A DNA stretch of 64,000 nucleotides from Palsa-948 sp964481195 (lineage in GTDB: Bacteria > Bacteroidota > Bacteroidia > Palsa-948): assembly GCA_964481195.1 (NCBI GenBank), contig CAYZTB010000012.1, forward strand, positions 1 through 64,000, in the 5' to 3' direction. Below the pieces are notes generated by a model, which made no database searches, was not told the origin of the DNA, and was given only the letters and a program-made list of their open reading frames with translations. Positions within the stretch are counted from its first letter, which is position 1. Each line of letters starts with the position of its first letter. The position numbers and the translations under genes are program-made. This document shows positions 18,759 through 27,391 of the stretch, piece after piece.

Positions 18759-20252
18759 ATGAACAAATTTATTTCATCATTAACGATACTAACTTTTCTT
18801 TTTGGAGGATGTGTCGGCAAACAAGAGCAGGAAAAACACGAACACGGCTTAGAACCGCTCTCTTACACACTTTATTCCGACAAATCAGAAGTGTTTGTAG
18901 AGTTTAAACCATTGATTGTGGGCAGCGCCTCAAAATTTGCTGCTCACTTTACAATCCTTGGTGAATATTTTCTGCCGTTAACAGAAGGTTCTGTTACTAT
19001 AAGTTTAATTGTTAACGGAAAAGGAATAAAACAAATCATAGATACTCCAAGTGTTCCCGGTATTTATCATTTATCAATAAATCCGACAACAGCAGGTATA
19101 GGAAAGTTAGTGTTCAACATTAAAACAAAAAACTATATTGATGAAATAACCATTGATAACATAAAAGTGTATGCCGATGAAAAAACTGCATTAGCGGAAC
19201 AACACGAAGAAAGTGGAAGCCGCGACATTACTTATTTGAAAGAACAAGCGTGGAAAGTGGAGTTTGCAAACGTACCTGTAAAAAAGCAAGCGTTTAGCAA
19301 CATTATTAAAACAAGCGGACAAATCCTTTCAGCACCGGGTGACGAAATCATTGTAACTGCGAAAGCTAACGGAATCGTTTTGTTTACAGGAAACAAAACC
19401 ATTATAGGATCAGAAGTAAATTCGGAGACAGCGCTGTTCACCATAACGGGAGGAGATTTGGCGGAAGGGAATATTGATGCAAACTACAAAGAAGCAAAAG
19501 CGAATTACGAAAAAGAAAAAGCAGATTACGACCGTGCAAAAGAGTTGGTAAAAGACAAAATAGTTTCAGAAAAATATTTTCAGGACACTAAACTGAAATT
19601 TGAAAATGCACAAACTCTTTTCGGCATCATTGCAAAAAATTATTCTGCTAACGGCCAAATTGTTACATCTGCGATAAACGGCTTTGTAAAAAATGTTTTT
19701 GTTACCGAAGGGCAATTTGTTGAAGCCGGAACACCCTTGGCAACCATTTCAAAAAACAAGAAACTGATTTTGCAGGTAAATGTTTCACAAAAGCACTTCA
19801 ACAATCTTGCTACAATCACTTCTGCCAATTTTAAAACCACCGACAACGAAAAAATTTACAGCACGCAAGAATTGAACGGAAAGGTAATTTCCTACGGAAA
19901 AAGCGCCTCTGCTAATTCGCCTTTCATTCCAGTAACTTTTGAAATTGACAACACGGGAGATATTATTTCTGGTTCGGTGGCAGAAGTGTACCTAAAATCA
20001 TTTCCAATTCCTGATGCAATGGTAATTCCTGTTTCATCCTTGATTGAAGAACAGGGTAATTTCTTTGTTTATGTACAAACCGAAGGTGAAAGTTTTCAGA
20101 AGCGGGAAGTAAAGCTTGGCGCAAGTGATGGGTTAAAGGTGCAAGTTCTTTCAGGGGTTGCCGAAGGTGAAAGAATTGTAACCAAAGGAGCGTATCAAAT
20201 TAAACTATCAACCGCATCAGGCACATTACCTGCGCACGGACATGAACATTAG
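18759..20252 (+). CDS. RND efflux periplasmic adaptor (CzcB/CusB-like)
   Basis: 497 residues. Lipoprotein signal with lipobox LFGGC (Cys about residue 19). An N-terminal extra domain (about 40-140) is followed by the membrane-fusion protein core: barrel-sandwich/lipoyl halves, an alpha-helical hairpin (NYKEAKANYEKEKADYDRAKELV, about 245-270) and a beta-barrel near the C-terminus (KREVKLGASDGLKV...GERIVTKGAYQI). The C-terminal HGHEH may bind metal. It bridges the CzcA-like pump and TolC-like channel for export of divalent or monovalent metal; the substrate is not determinable from sequence. The next gene is a four-helix-bundle insertion, not the pump. Confidence 0.88.
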   Translation: MNKFISSLTILTFLFGGCVGKQEQEKHEHGLEPLSYTLYSDKSEVFVEFKPLIVGSASKFAAHFTILGEYFLPLTEGSVTISLIVNGKGIKQIIDTPSVPGIYHLSINPTTAGIGKLVFNIKTKNYIDEITIDNIKVYADEKTALAEQHEESGSRDITYLKEQAWKVEFANVPVKKQAFSNIIKTSGQILSAPGDEIIVTAKANGIVLFTGNKTIIGSEVNSETALFTITGGDLAEGNIDANYKEAKANYEKEKADYDRAKELVKDKIVSEKYFQDTKLKFENAQTLFGIIAKNYSANGQIVTSAINGFVKNVFVTEGQFVEAGTPLATISKNKKLILQVNVSQKHFNNLATITSANFKTTDNEKIYSTQELNGKVISYGKSASANSPFIPVTFEIDNTGDIISGSVAEVYLKSFPIPDAMVIPVSSLIEEQGNFFVYVQTEGESFQKREVKLGASDGLKVQVLSGVAEGERIVTKGAYQIKLSTASGTLPAHGHEH

Positions 20253-20264
20253 AAATTTTGAATG
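20253..20264 (+). repeat. Left arm of inverted repeat bracketing the four-helix-bundle gene
   Basis: AAATTTTGAATG is perfectly complementary to 20653-20664. It begins right after the adaptor gene's stop codon. Confidence 0.7.
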
Positions 20265-20299
20265 CTGCATTTAAAATTTTTAATTAAAACAACAGAGCA

Positions 20300-20647
20300 A
20301 TGAAAAAGGAAAATATTATTCTTGATAAATCTTTCGAATTCGCGCTCCAAATAATAGAACTCTACAAACAACTTGTTTCGGAAAAAGAATTTATTTTGTC
20401 AAAACAATTATTGAGAAGCGGAACGAGTATCGGTGCAAATGCTGAAGAGGCAACAGCAGCCATTTCAAAGAAGGATTTTACCGCAAAAATGTCAATCGCT
20501 TCAAAAGAAGCTAGAGAAACAAGGTATTGGTTGCGATTGCTCCAAAAAAGTCAACTTGTAAAAATTGATACTTCAAAGCATCTGAATGATGCTGAACAAC
20601 TAATTAACATTTTAACTGCCATCGTGAAAACTTCTCAAGGCAATTAA
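20300..20647 (+). CDS. Four-helix-bundle protein (23S rRNA intervening sequence type)
   Basis: 115 residues, all-alpha, matching the four-helix-bundle family also found in 23S rRNA intervening sequences and related to the Avd proteins of diversity-generating retroelements. Signature parts: FEFALQIIELYKQL, QLLRSGTSIGANAEEA and SKEARETRYWLRLL. Its biochemical role is unknown; Avd binds nucleic acid. It lies between the adaptor and pump genes of a metal-efflux operon (47 and 29 bp spacers), where it has no obvious job, and is bracketed by perfect 12-bp inverted repeats. I infer a mobile cassette insertion. No reverse transcriptase was found in the window. Confidence 0.85.
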   Translation: MKKENIILDKSFEFALQIIELYKQLVSEKEFILSKQLLRSGTSIGANAEEATAAISKKDFTAKMSIASKEARETRYWLRLLQKSQLVKIDTSKHLNDAEQLINILTAIVKTSQGN

Positions 20648-20652
20648 TTTAA

Positions 20653-20664
20653 CATTCAAAATTT
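20653..20664 (+). repeat. Right arm of inverted repeat bracketing the four-helix-bundle gene
   Basis: CATTCAAAATTT is the exact reverse complement of 20253-20264, five bases after the four-helix gene's stop. A second partial arm, AAAATTTCT at 20665-20673, pairs with AGAAATTTT at 20251-20259. Confidence 0.7.
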
Positions 20665-20676
20665 AAAATTTCTTTC

Positions 20677-23600
20677 ATGTTAAACAAAATAATAAAATTC
20701 TCACTAAACAACCGATTGCTCATTGTAGTCGCATCGATTTTTCTCATATTGTTTGGTTCATTTGTAGCCACACGAATGGAAGTAGATGTATTTCCTGACC
20801 TCACCGCACCCACTGTAGTGGTGCTTACAGAAGCACACGGCATGGCTCCCGAAGAAGTAGAAAAGTTAGTAACCTTTCCAATAGAAACTTCTGTAAATGG
20901 AGCAACAAATGTTCGGAGAGTTCGCAGTTCATCATCCGCAGGAATTTCAATTGTGTGGATTGAATTTGAATGGAACACCGACATTTTTAAAGCACGGCAA
21001 ATTGTAAATGAAAAAATAATTGCCGTTGCCGAAAAACTACCGCAAGGAGTTGGAAATCCTACCATGACTCCGCAGTCAAGCATTATGGGTGAGGTCATGT
21101 TCATCTCTTTAACTTCTGATACAACTTCCTTAATGGACCTACGCACCATTGCTGATTGGACAATCCGACCAAGATTACTTGCCATAGGTGGTGTTGCTCA
21201 GGTAATTGTAATGGGTGGCGAATATAAACAGTATCAGATTTTGGCTTCACCACAAAAAATGAGTTATTACAATATCTCTCTTAAAGAATTACTAAAAGCA
21301 GCAGCAGAAGCAAACGGGAATTCTTCAGGTGGTTTCATGAATGAATACGGAAACGAATACATTGTAAAAGGCATAGGCAGAACAAACGACATAAATGAGC
21401 TAGGAAAATCAGTAATCAAATCTTCCAATGGGAAAGTGATAAAGATTGAAGATGTAGCTGAAATAAAAATAAGTTCGGCACAAAAAATTGGCGATGCGTC
21501 TTCCAACACAAAACCAGCAATTGTTTTATCCGTTGCAAAACAGCCTGCAACAAATACGCTTGACCTCACAAAAGAAATTGATAACGCTGTTGCAGACATG
21601 CAGAGCAATTTACCCAAAGACATTCACGTCAACACAAACATTTTTCGCCAAGCAGATTTTATAAACGCATCTATCAGTAATATTCAAAAAACTTTATTGG
21701 AAGGTAGCGCCTTTGTTGTCATAATTTTGTTTTTATTTTTAATGAACTGGCGGGCAACAGTTATTTCATTACTTGCAATACCAATTTCATTAATTGCCGC
21801 TATTCTCACTTTGAATTGGCTTGGATACACTATCAACACCATGAGCCTTGGCGGAATGGCAATTGCCATCGGTGCATTGGTTGACGATGCAATTATAGAT
21901 GTTGAAAATGTTTTCAAACGACTAAAGCAGAATGCAGCTAAACCCATTGCCGAACGCACTGATAAACTCAAAGTAATTTTTGACGCATCAGTAGAAATAC
22001 GAACTTCCATTATCAATGCAACATTCATCATCATTGTTGCATTCGTTCCGCTTTTCTTTTTGTCCGGCATGGAAGGTAAATTATTAGCACCGCTCGGAAT
22101 TGCCTTTATTGTTTCGCTTTTCGCCTCACTCATTGTAAGCATCACGCTCACCCCAGTGCTAGGAAGTTATCTTTTAGCCAATGATAAAATGCTACAAAGG
22201 CAGCATAAAGAAAGCTGGTTAGTGGAACGACTTCAAAAAGCTTATACCAATGCACTCATAAAATTAATGCAATGGAAGAAAACGATTATTGCAACTTCTG
22301 CTGTATTATTGATTGTAGCTCTTTTTACTATGAGTCAATTGGGGCGAAGCTTTCTTCCTGAATTTAACGAAGGCTCATTAGTGGTTAGCGCGGTAAGTTT
22401 ACCTGGAATTTCGTTGGAAGAAAGTAACAAAATCGGTTCTGCTGTAGAAAACGCGTTGTTGTCTGTTCCCGAAATTGAAGTCACTACACGAAGAACGGGA
22501 AGAGCAGAATTGGATGAACATGCTCAGGGCGTTAATTCGTCTGAAATAGACGCCCCTTTTATATTGAAAGACCGGAGCCGTGAAGAATTTACGGAGGATG
22601 TTCGCGAAAAATTAAAAAGCGTTTCGGGAGTAAACATTACCATTGGGCAACCAATCGGACATAGGATCGACCACATGCTTTCTGGAACAAGAGCAAACAT
22701 CGCAATAAAAATATTTGGAAATGATTTAAATACACTTTTTACACTTTCCAACCAAATTAAAAATGAAATACAAAATATTGACGGGTTGGTAGATTTAAGT
22801 GTGGAGCAACTTATCGAAATTCCGCAAGTGCAGATAAAAGCAAAACGCGACCTGCTAAATCATTACGGAATTACTATGGGGGAATTTAACGAGTTTGTTG
22901 ATATTGCCTTTGCCGGTGAAAAAGTAGGGCAGATTTACGAAAACAATAAAACCTTTGATTTAATACTTCGGTTTAATGATGCAAACAGGGGCTCCATTGA
23001 AAACATCCGCAACACATTAATAGATTTAGGAGTTAGCGAAAATGATGAAATGGCGGATACAGAAAATAGAAGCGCATTATATAAAAATCAATCCCATCAT
23101 CGCAGAATTCCGCTTCATTACATTGCCGATATCATAAGCACAACAGGACCAAACACCATTAATCGCGAAAATGTGCAACGCAAAACGGTTGTGTCTGCCA
23201 ATGTTGCAGGGCGCGACCAAAGAAGTGTAGTACAGGACATTAAAAAAATCATCAACAAAAAAGTAAAGCTTTCCGAAGGCTACCATGTAGAATACGGAGG
23301 ACAATTTGAGGCAGAAGCCGAAGCTTCACAAACATTGATGTTAACCTCTCTAATTTCCCTTCTCATAATTTTTCTTTTGCTTTTTCAGGAATTTAAGAAT
23401 GTAAAAATCGCAAGTATAATTTTACTGAACCTGCCGCTTGCATTAATTGGTGGGGTATTCAGTATTTATATCACAAGCGGCATCATGAGCATTCCGTCCA
23501 TCATTGGTTTCATCACCTTATTTGGAGTTGCCACCCGAAACGGAATATTACTAGTATCGCATTACCAAACTTTAAAAGAAGAAGGCATGAACTTGTACGA

Positions 23601-23850
23601 CACCATTATCATAGGATCAAAAGACAGGTTAAGCCCCATACTCATGACGGCACTCACCGCAGGTCTTGCACTAATTCCGCTTGCCATCGCAGGAGATTTA
23701 CCCGGCAATGAAATTCAAAGCCCAATGGCAAAAGTTATTTTGGGAGGATTGCTCACATCTACCTTGCTTAATATTTTCATTGTGCCGATAGTATATTATT
23801 TGTCAAACCTGCCTGCCGAACAAGCGGGCGCTAAAACAGAAAAGAAATGA
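20677..23850 (+). CDS. CzcA/CusA family RND heavy-metal efflux pump
   Basis: 1057 residues, typical length. Twelve membrane segments are expected, with two large periplasmic loops after TM1 and TM7. Family signatures: DVFPDLTAPTVVVLTEAHGMAPEEVE near the N-terminus and GALVDDAIIDVENVFKRL in TM4, whose acidic residues form the proton relay. GVATRNGILLVSHYQTL lies in the second half. It is a proton-driven inner-membrane pump exporting metal through the CzcB-like adaptor and TolC-like channel. The metal specificity (Zn/Co/Cd versus Cu/Ag) is not secure from reading alone. The stop overlaps the next gene's start by 4 bp (ATGA). Confidence 0.93.
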   Translation: MLNKIIKFSLNNRLLIVVASIFLILFGSFVATRMEVDVFPDLTAPTVVVLTEAHGMAPEEVEKLVTFPIETSVNGATNVRRVRSSSSAGISIVWIEFEWNTDIFKARQIVNEKIIAVAEKLPQGVGNPTMTPQSSIMGEVMFISLTSDTTSLMDLRTIADWTIRPRLLAIGGVAQVIVMGGEYKQYQILASPQKMSYYNISLKELLKAAAEANGNSSGGFMNEYGNEYIVKGIGRTNDINELGKSVIKSSNGKVIKIEDVAEIKISSAQKIGDASSNTKPAIVLSVAKQPATNTLDLTKEIDNAVADMQSNLPKDIHVNTNIFRQADFINASISNIQKTLLEGSAFVVIILFLFLMNWRATVISLLAIPISLIAAILTLNWLGYTINTMSLGGMAIAIGALVDDAIIDVENVFKRLKQNAAKPIAERTDKLKVIFDASVEIRTSIINATFIIIVAFVPLFFLSGMEGKLLAPLGIAFIVSLFASLIVSITLTPVLGSYLLANDKMLQRQHKESWLVERLQKAYTNALIKLMQWKKTIIATSAVLLIVALFTMSQLGRSFLPEFNEGSLVVSAVSLPGISLEESNKIGSAVENALLSVPEIEVTTRRTGRAELDEHAQGVNSSEIDAPFILKDRSREEFTEDVREKLKSVSGVNITIGQPIGHRIDHMLSGTRANIAIKIFGNDLNTLFTLSNQIKNEIQNIDGLVDLSVEQLIEIPQVQIKAKRDLLNHYGITMGEFNEFVDIAFAGEKVGQIYENNKTFDLILRFNDANRGSIENIRNTLIDLGVSENDEMADTENRSALYKNQSHHRRIPLHYIADIISTTGPNTINRENVQRKTVVSANVAGRDQRSVVQDIKKIINKKVKLSEGYHVEYGGQFEAEAEASQTLMLTSLISLLIIFLLLFQEFKNVKIASIILLNLPLALIGGVFSIYITSGIMSIPSIIGFITLFGVATRNGILLVSHYQTLKEEGMNLYDTIIIGSKDRLSPILMTALTAGLALIPLAIAGDLPGNEIQSPMAKVILGGLLTSTLLNIFIVPIVYYLSNLPAEQAGAKTEKK

Positions 23851-25031
23851 AAAAATATTTCATCCTCATAAAATTGCTTGTTGTTGCGTTTTCTCTAACT
23901 GTAAAAGGCCAATACAACATTGATACAGCTCTTACAAACATTGCAAAAAACAACAAAATCATATTTGCAAACACGCAATTTAAGGAGACACAAAAACTGC
24001 AATACAAAACAGGCTTAGCACCTTACAACCCTACTGTCAATTATGATTATATGATAGGCTCACCCAATACGGCAGGAAATCAAAATGATTTCACCGTAAC
24101 ACAGTCATTTGATTTTCCAACTGCATACATAAAAAAGAAACAATTATCTGAACAGCAAATTGTACAGACAGAATTTCAACTTATAGTAACACGACAGGAT
24201 ATTTTACTTGAAGCAAAGAAAGTTTGTATTGAAATAGTATATCGCAATAAACTTCAATCGCAACTTACACAGAGAAAACAGAACGCTGAAAAATTATTTA
24301 AAGGCTTTCAAACTAAATTAGAAAATGGAGAAGGAAATATTTTGGATGCGAATAAAGCAAACCTGCAACTCATTGAAATCAAAAAATATTTTCAAGAAAA
24401 TTTATCTTTCATCAACCAACTTAATCAGAAACTTACTGAACTCAATGGAGGTAATATAATTTTATTTGCAGATACAATTTATCCTCTATTGCCAAGCATT
24501 CCCGTATTTGAACAATTAGAAAAAGATTACGAAGAAAATGATCCTCTTCGGAAATATTTAGAACAAGAAAAACTCATCGTGCAAAAACAAGTAGAAGTAA
24601 GCAAAGCAATGTCGCTACCGAAAATGGAAGCGGGATATCATTATCAGGGTATTCTAGGGCAAACATTTCGAGGCCTTCACGCAGGAATCACCATTCCTCT
24701 ATGGGAAAATAAAAATATGGTAAAGTTGCAGAAAGCAAAATATCTTTACACTGATTTAGAATTACAGAGTCACATTAACGAACATTTTTTTGAAATAAAG
24801 AAACTCTACGAAAAATACACAAACCTTAAAATAATCTTAGAGCAATACCAAGCTGTTTTTTCTACACTCAACAATACAGCTTTGTTAAATAAATCTTTGT
24901 TATTGGGGCAAATTTCTTCAATTGAATATTTTATAGAGTTGAGCTACTATCACAATTCTTATGATAATTATTTGGAAACAGAAAAAGAATATTATGAAGT
25001 TATTGCAGGGTTGTATAAATATGAGTTGTAA
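23847..25031 (+). CDS. TolC-family outer-membrane channel (CzcC/CusC-like)
   Basis: 394 residues with a signal peptide (about 1-21). The mature part is mainly long amphipathic helices arranged in two repeats, as in TolC-family proteins (LQYKTGLAPYNPTVNYDY; LEQEKLIVQKQVEVSKAMSLPKMEAGYHY). It would form the outer-membrane exit duct of the tripartite metal exporter. Translationally coupled to the pump by a 4-bp overlap. It is the last gene of the efflux operon. Confidence 0.88.
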   Translation: MKKYFILIKLLVVAFSLTVKGQYNIDTALTNIAKNNKIIFANTQFKETQKLQYKTGLAPYNPTVNYDYMIGSPNTAGNQNDFTVTQSFDFPTAYIKKKQLSEQQIVQTEFQLIVTRQDILLEAKKVCIEIVYRNKLQSQLTQRKQNAEKLFKGFQTKLENGEGNILDANKANLQLIEIKKYFQENLSFINQLNQKLTELNGGNIILFADTIYPLLPSIPVFEQLEKDYEENDPLRKYLEQEKLIVQKQVEVSKAMSLPKMEAGYHYQGILGQTFRGLHAGITIPLWENKNMVKLQKAKYLYTDLELQSHINEHFFEIKKLYEKYTNLKIILEQYQAVFSTLNNTALLNKSLLLGQISSIEYFIELSYYHNSYDNYLETEKEYYEVIAGLYKYEL

Positions 25032-25065
25032 TCGCCACACCGATTGACAATATTTTGCCTCTAAA

Positions 25066-25127
25066 CCCAACGCTAATAGTTTTGTACTTTTAAGTCCGCA
25101 ACATCAGCGTGCTCTGAACCGTTAGAC
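25066..25127 (+). repeat. attC-like or dispersed motif downstream of the efflux operon
   Basis: CCAACGCTAA (25067-25076) is followed by CAGCG (25105-25109) and GAACCGTTAG. The same order and spacing occurs at 45174-45230 downstream of the copper module. The ends CAACG/CGTTAG are roughly complementary. It could be a recombination site, a dispersed repeat, or chance. Confidence 0.35.
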
Positions 25128-25158
25128 ATGAAATAACTATAAACAATAACTTTACAAC

Positions 25159-26646
25159 ATGAATCTTGCTTACGGCATTCGATTTTTTTCAGGACCTGTT
25201 GCAGCGCTGCTCATCTTATTATTTGTTGATATAGATGTTGCTAATCCCTTAACAACTAGGATGGCTGCCGTAACTGTTTGGGTGGCTATTTGGTGGATGA
25301 CAGAAATTGTGCACTTAGCGGTCACCTCACTCTTGCCATTTTTACTAATCCCTTTATTAGGGATAGCAGATACCACAACCATTGCAAATGAATACATGGA
25401 CCCTATTATGTTTTTATTTATTGGTGGCTTTATTTTGGCCATTGCTATTGAACGCTGGGATTTACACAAACGAATTGCCTTACGAATATTAATGCGCGTA
25501 GGGAAAAACCCCGCAACCATTTTAGCAGGCGTAATGGGTGTTTCCTATTTTTTTTCAATGTGGATATCCAATACAGCCACGGTACTGATGTTGCTTGCTG
25601 CCATTACTGCCGTGGTTCATAAAATTGAAGAGACACTTAGCAAGAGCAATACCAACGAAGCCGAAAACGAAACAAAAACTTCAAAAAATAAAGTCGCTAC
25701 AGGTTTATTTATAGGACTTGCCTATTCTGCTACCATTGGTGGAATGACTACGCTGGTGGGCACACCTCCCAACATGGTATTCTTTAGGTTTTATGAAAAG
25801 TTTTTTCCCAACAACCACGACATTGATTTTGCCAGCTGGTTTTCTATTGGGTTTCCAATATCATTACTATTTCTGACTGCTGCTTATTTTGTCTTGCGCT
25901 TATTATTCATTCCTAAAAAAGACAACATACCTCTTGAACCAGCATATTTCAAAGAAGAATTTAAGAAACTTGGAAAGCTGCGCTATGAAGAAAAAGTTGT
26001 TTCCTTAATTTTTTCTGCAACAGCGTTATTGTGGTTTACCCGCGCAGGAATAGATTTTGGAAGCTTTAAAATTCCCGGATGGAAAAATATTTTTCCTAAT
26101 CCCGACAATATTCAAGATGGAACAGTAGCTATAGCTATGGCTCTGCTTTTATTTTTTATTCCTTCAAAATCAGAAAAAGGCAAAATGCTTATGAGCTGGG
26201 ACGAGGCTAAGCAACTCCCATTTCATATTCTACTTTTATTTGGAAGTGGGTTTGCGCTCGCAAAAGGGTTTGAACTATCTGGATTAAGCCATTGGCTAGC
26301 TATAAAATTAGAGTTTATGAAAGGCGTTCCACCTATTTTACTCATCCTTGCCCTTTGTACATTGGTTACAGTAATTAGTGAGTTCGCTTCCAACGTAGCA
26401 AGTATACAGTTGATGCTACCTATTATATTACCACTAGTGGAAGTACTGGATGTTCATCCACTTACTTTGATGCTTCCTGCAACACTGGCTGCCTCATTAG
26501 GATTTATGTTACCTATTGCTACAGCTCCCAACACCATTGTGTTTGGCAGCAACCGCATTAAAGTATCAGACATGATGGTTGCAGGATTTATTCTGAACCT
26601 GATTGGAATATTGATGATAACCGCAGGAGTGATGTTGCTTAAATAG
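25159..26646 (+). CDS. SLC13 (DASS) family sodium-coupled anion transporter
   Basis: 495 residues, about 11-12 hydrophobic segments. Diagnostic motifs include the first SNTAT-type loop (WISNTATVLMLLAA), GGMTTLVGTPPNMVFF, SEFASNVASIQLMLPI and LPIATAPNTIVFGSNRI, matching the divalent anion:Na+ symporters. Substrates are usually dicarboxylates, sulfate or phosphate; which one cannot be read here. It starts 127 bp after the metal-efflux operon and is probably transcribed separately. It converges on the NifU-like gene (7-bp gap). Confidence 0.88.
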   Translation: MNLAYGIRFFSGPVAALLILLFVDIDVANPLTTRMAAVTVWVAIWWMTEIVHLAVTSLLPFLLIPLLGIADTTTIANEYMDPIMFLFIGGFILAIAIERWDLHKRIALRILMRVGKNPATILAGVMGVSYFFSMWISNTATVLMLLAAITAVVHKIEETLSKSNTNEAENETKTSKNKVATGLFIGLAYSATIGGMTTLVGTPPNMVFFRFYEKFFPNNHDIDFASWFSIGFPISLLFLTAAYFVLRLLFIPKKDNIPLEPAYFKEEFKKLGKLRYEEKVVSLIFSATALLWFTRAGIDFGSFKIPGWKNIFPNPDNIQDGTVAIAMALLLFFIPSKSEKGKMLMSWDEAKQLPFHILLLFGSGFALAKGFELSGLSHWLAIKLEFMKGVPPILLILALCTLVTVISEFASNVASIQLMLPIILPLVEVLDVHPLTLMLPATLAASLGFMLPIATAPNTIVFGSNRIKVSDMMVAGFILNLIGILMITAGVMLLK

Positions 26647-26653
26647 TCAATTA

Positions 26654-27289
26654 CTACCCTTCACTCACTACTTCGGTAACTTCTGGAACAAACTTTTTTA
26701 GAATTGCCTGAATGCCAGCTTTTAAAGTAACTGTTGAAGATGGACATCCGCTGCAAGCACCTCGCATTAAAAGTGATACTACTCCATCTTTAAAAGATTT
26801 GAAAACGATCATTCCTCCATCTTGTTCAACGGCAGGGCGAATATATTGCTCAAGTGTTGCAATAATTTTTTGCTCAACCTCTGTTTGTGGTATAGAGTGG
26901 TCAACTTGATTGGCGGTAATAGCTTCTACAGAAGGTGGCACAGAAAACTCTCCTTCTACATGCGGCAAAGAAGTATTTTTATTGACTATAGTTTTTCCTG
27001 AAGAGAGGTATTCTCTCAAAAACTCTCTTAGCTCCAAGGTAATATCGTCCCAATCTAGTTTATCGTCCTTCAATATTGTAATATAATTACCTGCTATAAA
27101 AACACTTTTTACAAAGGGAAAATTAAATAATTCAGTAGCTAAAGGCGAAGACTTAGCTTCGGCCTGACTCATAAACTCCAACGGAGCAGAATTTTCCAGC
27201 AGCACTTTATTAGCAACAAACTTCATGGCTGCAGGATTAGGAGTACTTTCTGCGTAAGTGATAATTGGTTGTTTAGCTATTTGTTCCAT
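26654..27289 (-). CDS. NifU-like Fe-S cluster scaffold protein
   Basis: 211 residues from the ATG at 27289 (MEQIAKQPII); the longer open frame upstream starts in AT-rich non-coding sequence. The N-terminal Nfu_N domain begins with ESTPNPAAMKF. The C-terminal NifU domain (about 130-205) carries the Cys pair in GACSGCPSST that holds a [4Fe-4S] cluster for delivery to target enzymes. It is divergent from nadB (start 103 bp away), whose pathway partner quinolinate synthase is an Fe-S enzyme, though the link is only positional. Confidence 0.9.
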   Translation of the reverse strand: MEQIAKQPIITYAESTPNPAAMKFVANKVLLENSAPLEFMSQAEAKSSPLATELFNFPFVKSVFIAGNYITILKDDKLDWDDITLELREFLREYLSSGKTIVNKNTSLPHVEGEFSVPPSVEAITANQVDHSIPQTEVEQKIIATLEQYIRPAVEQDGGMIVFKSFKDGVVSLLMRGACSGCPSSTVTLKAGIQAILKKFVPEVTEVVSEG

Positions 27290-27391
27290 AATGCAAAGAT
27301 ACAAAAGGAAAAGGGTAAAAAACATTAAATAATCATATTAAAAAAAAATTACTCATACTTGTTATTAGCTAATACGATTTACCTTTACAGC

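Noticed and set aside
26646..26654. Terminator between the SLC13 and NifU genes
   Set aside because: Only 7 bp separate the stop codons and no hairpin is visible.
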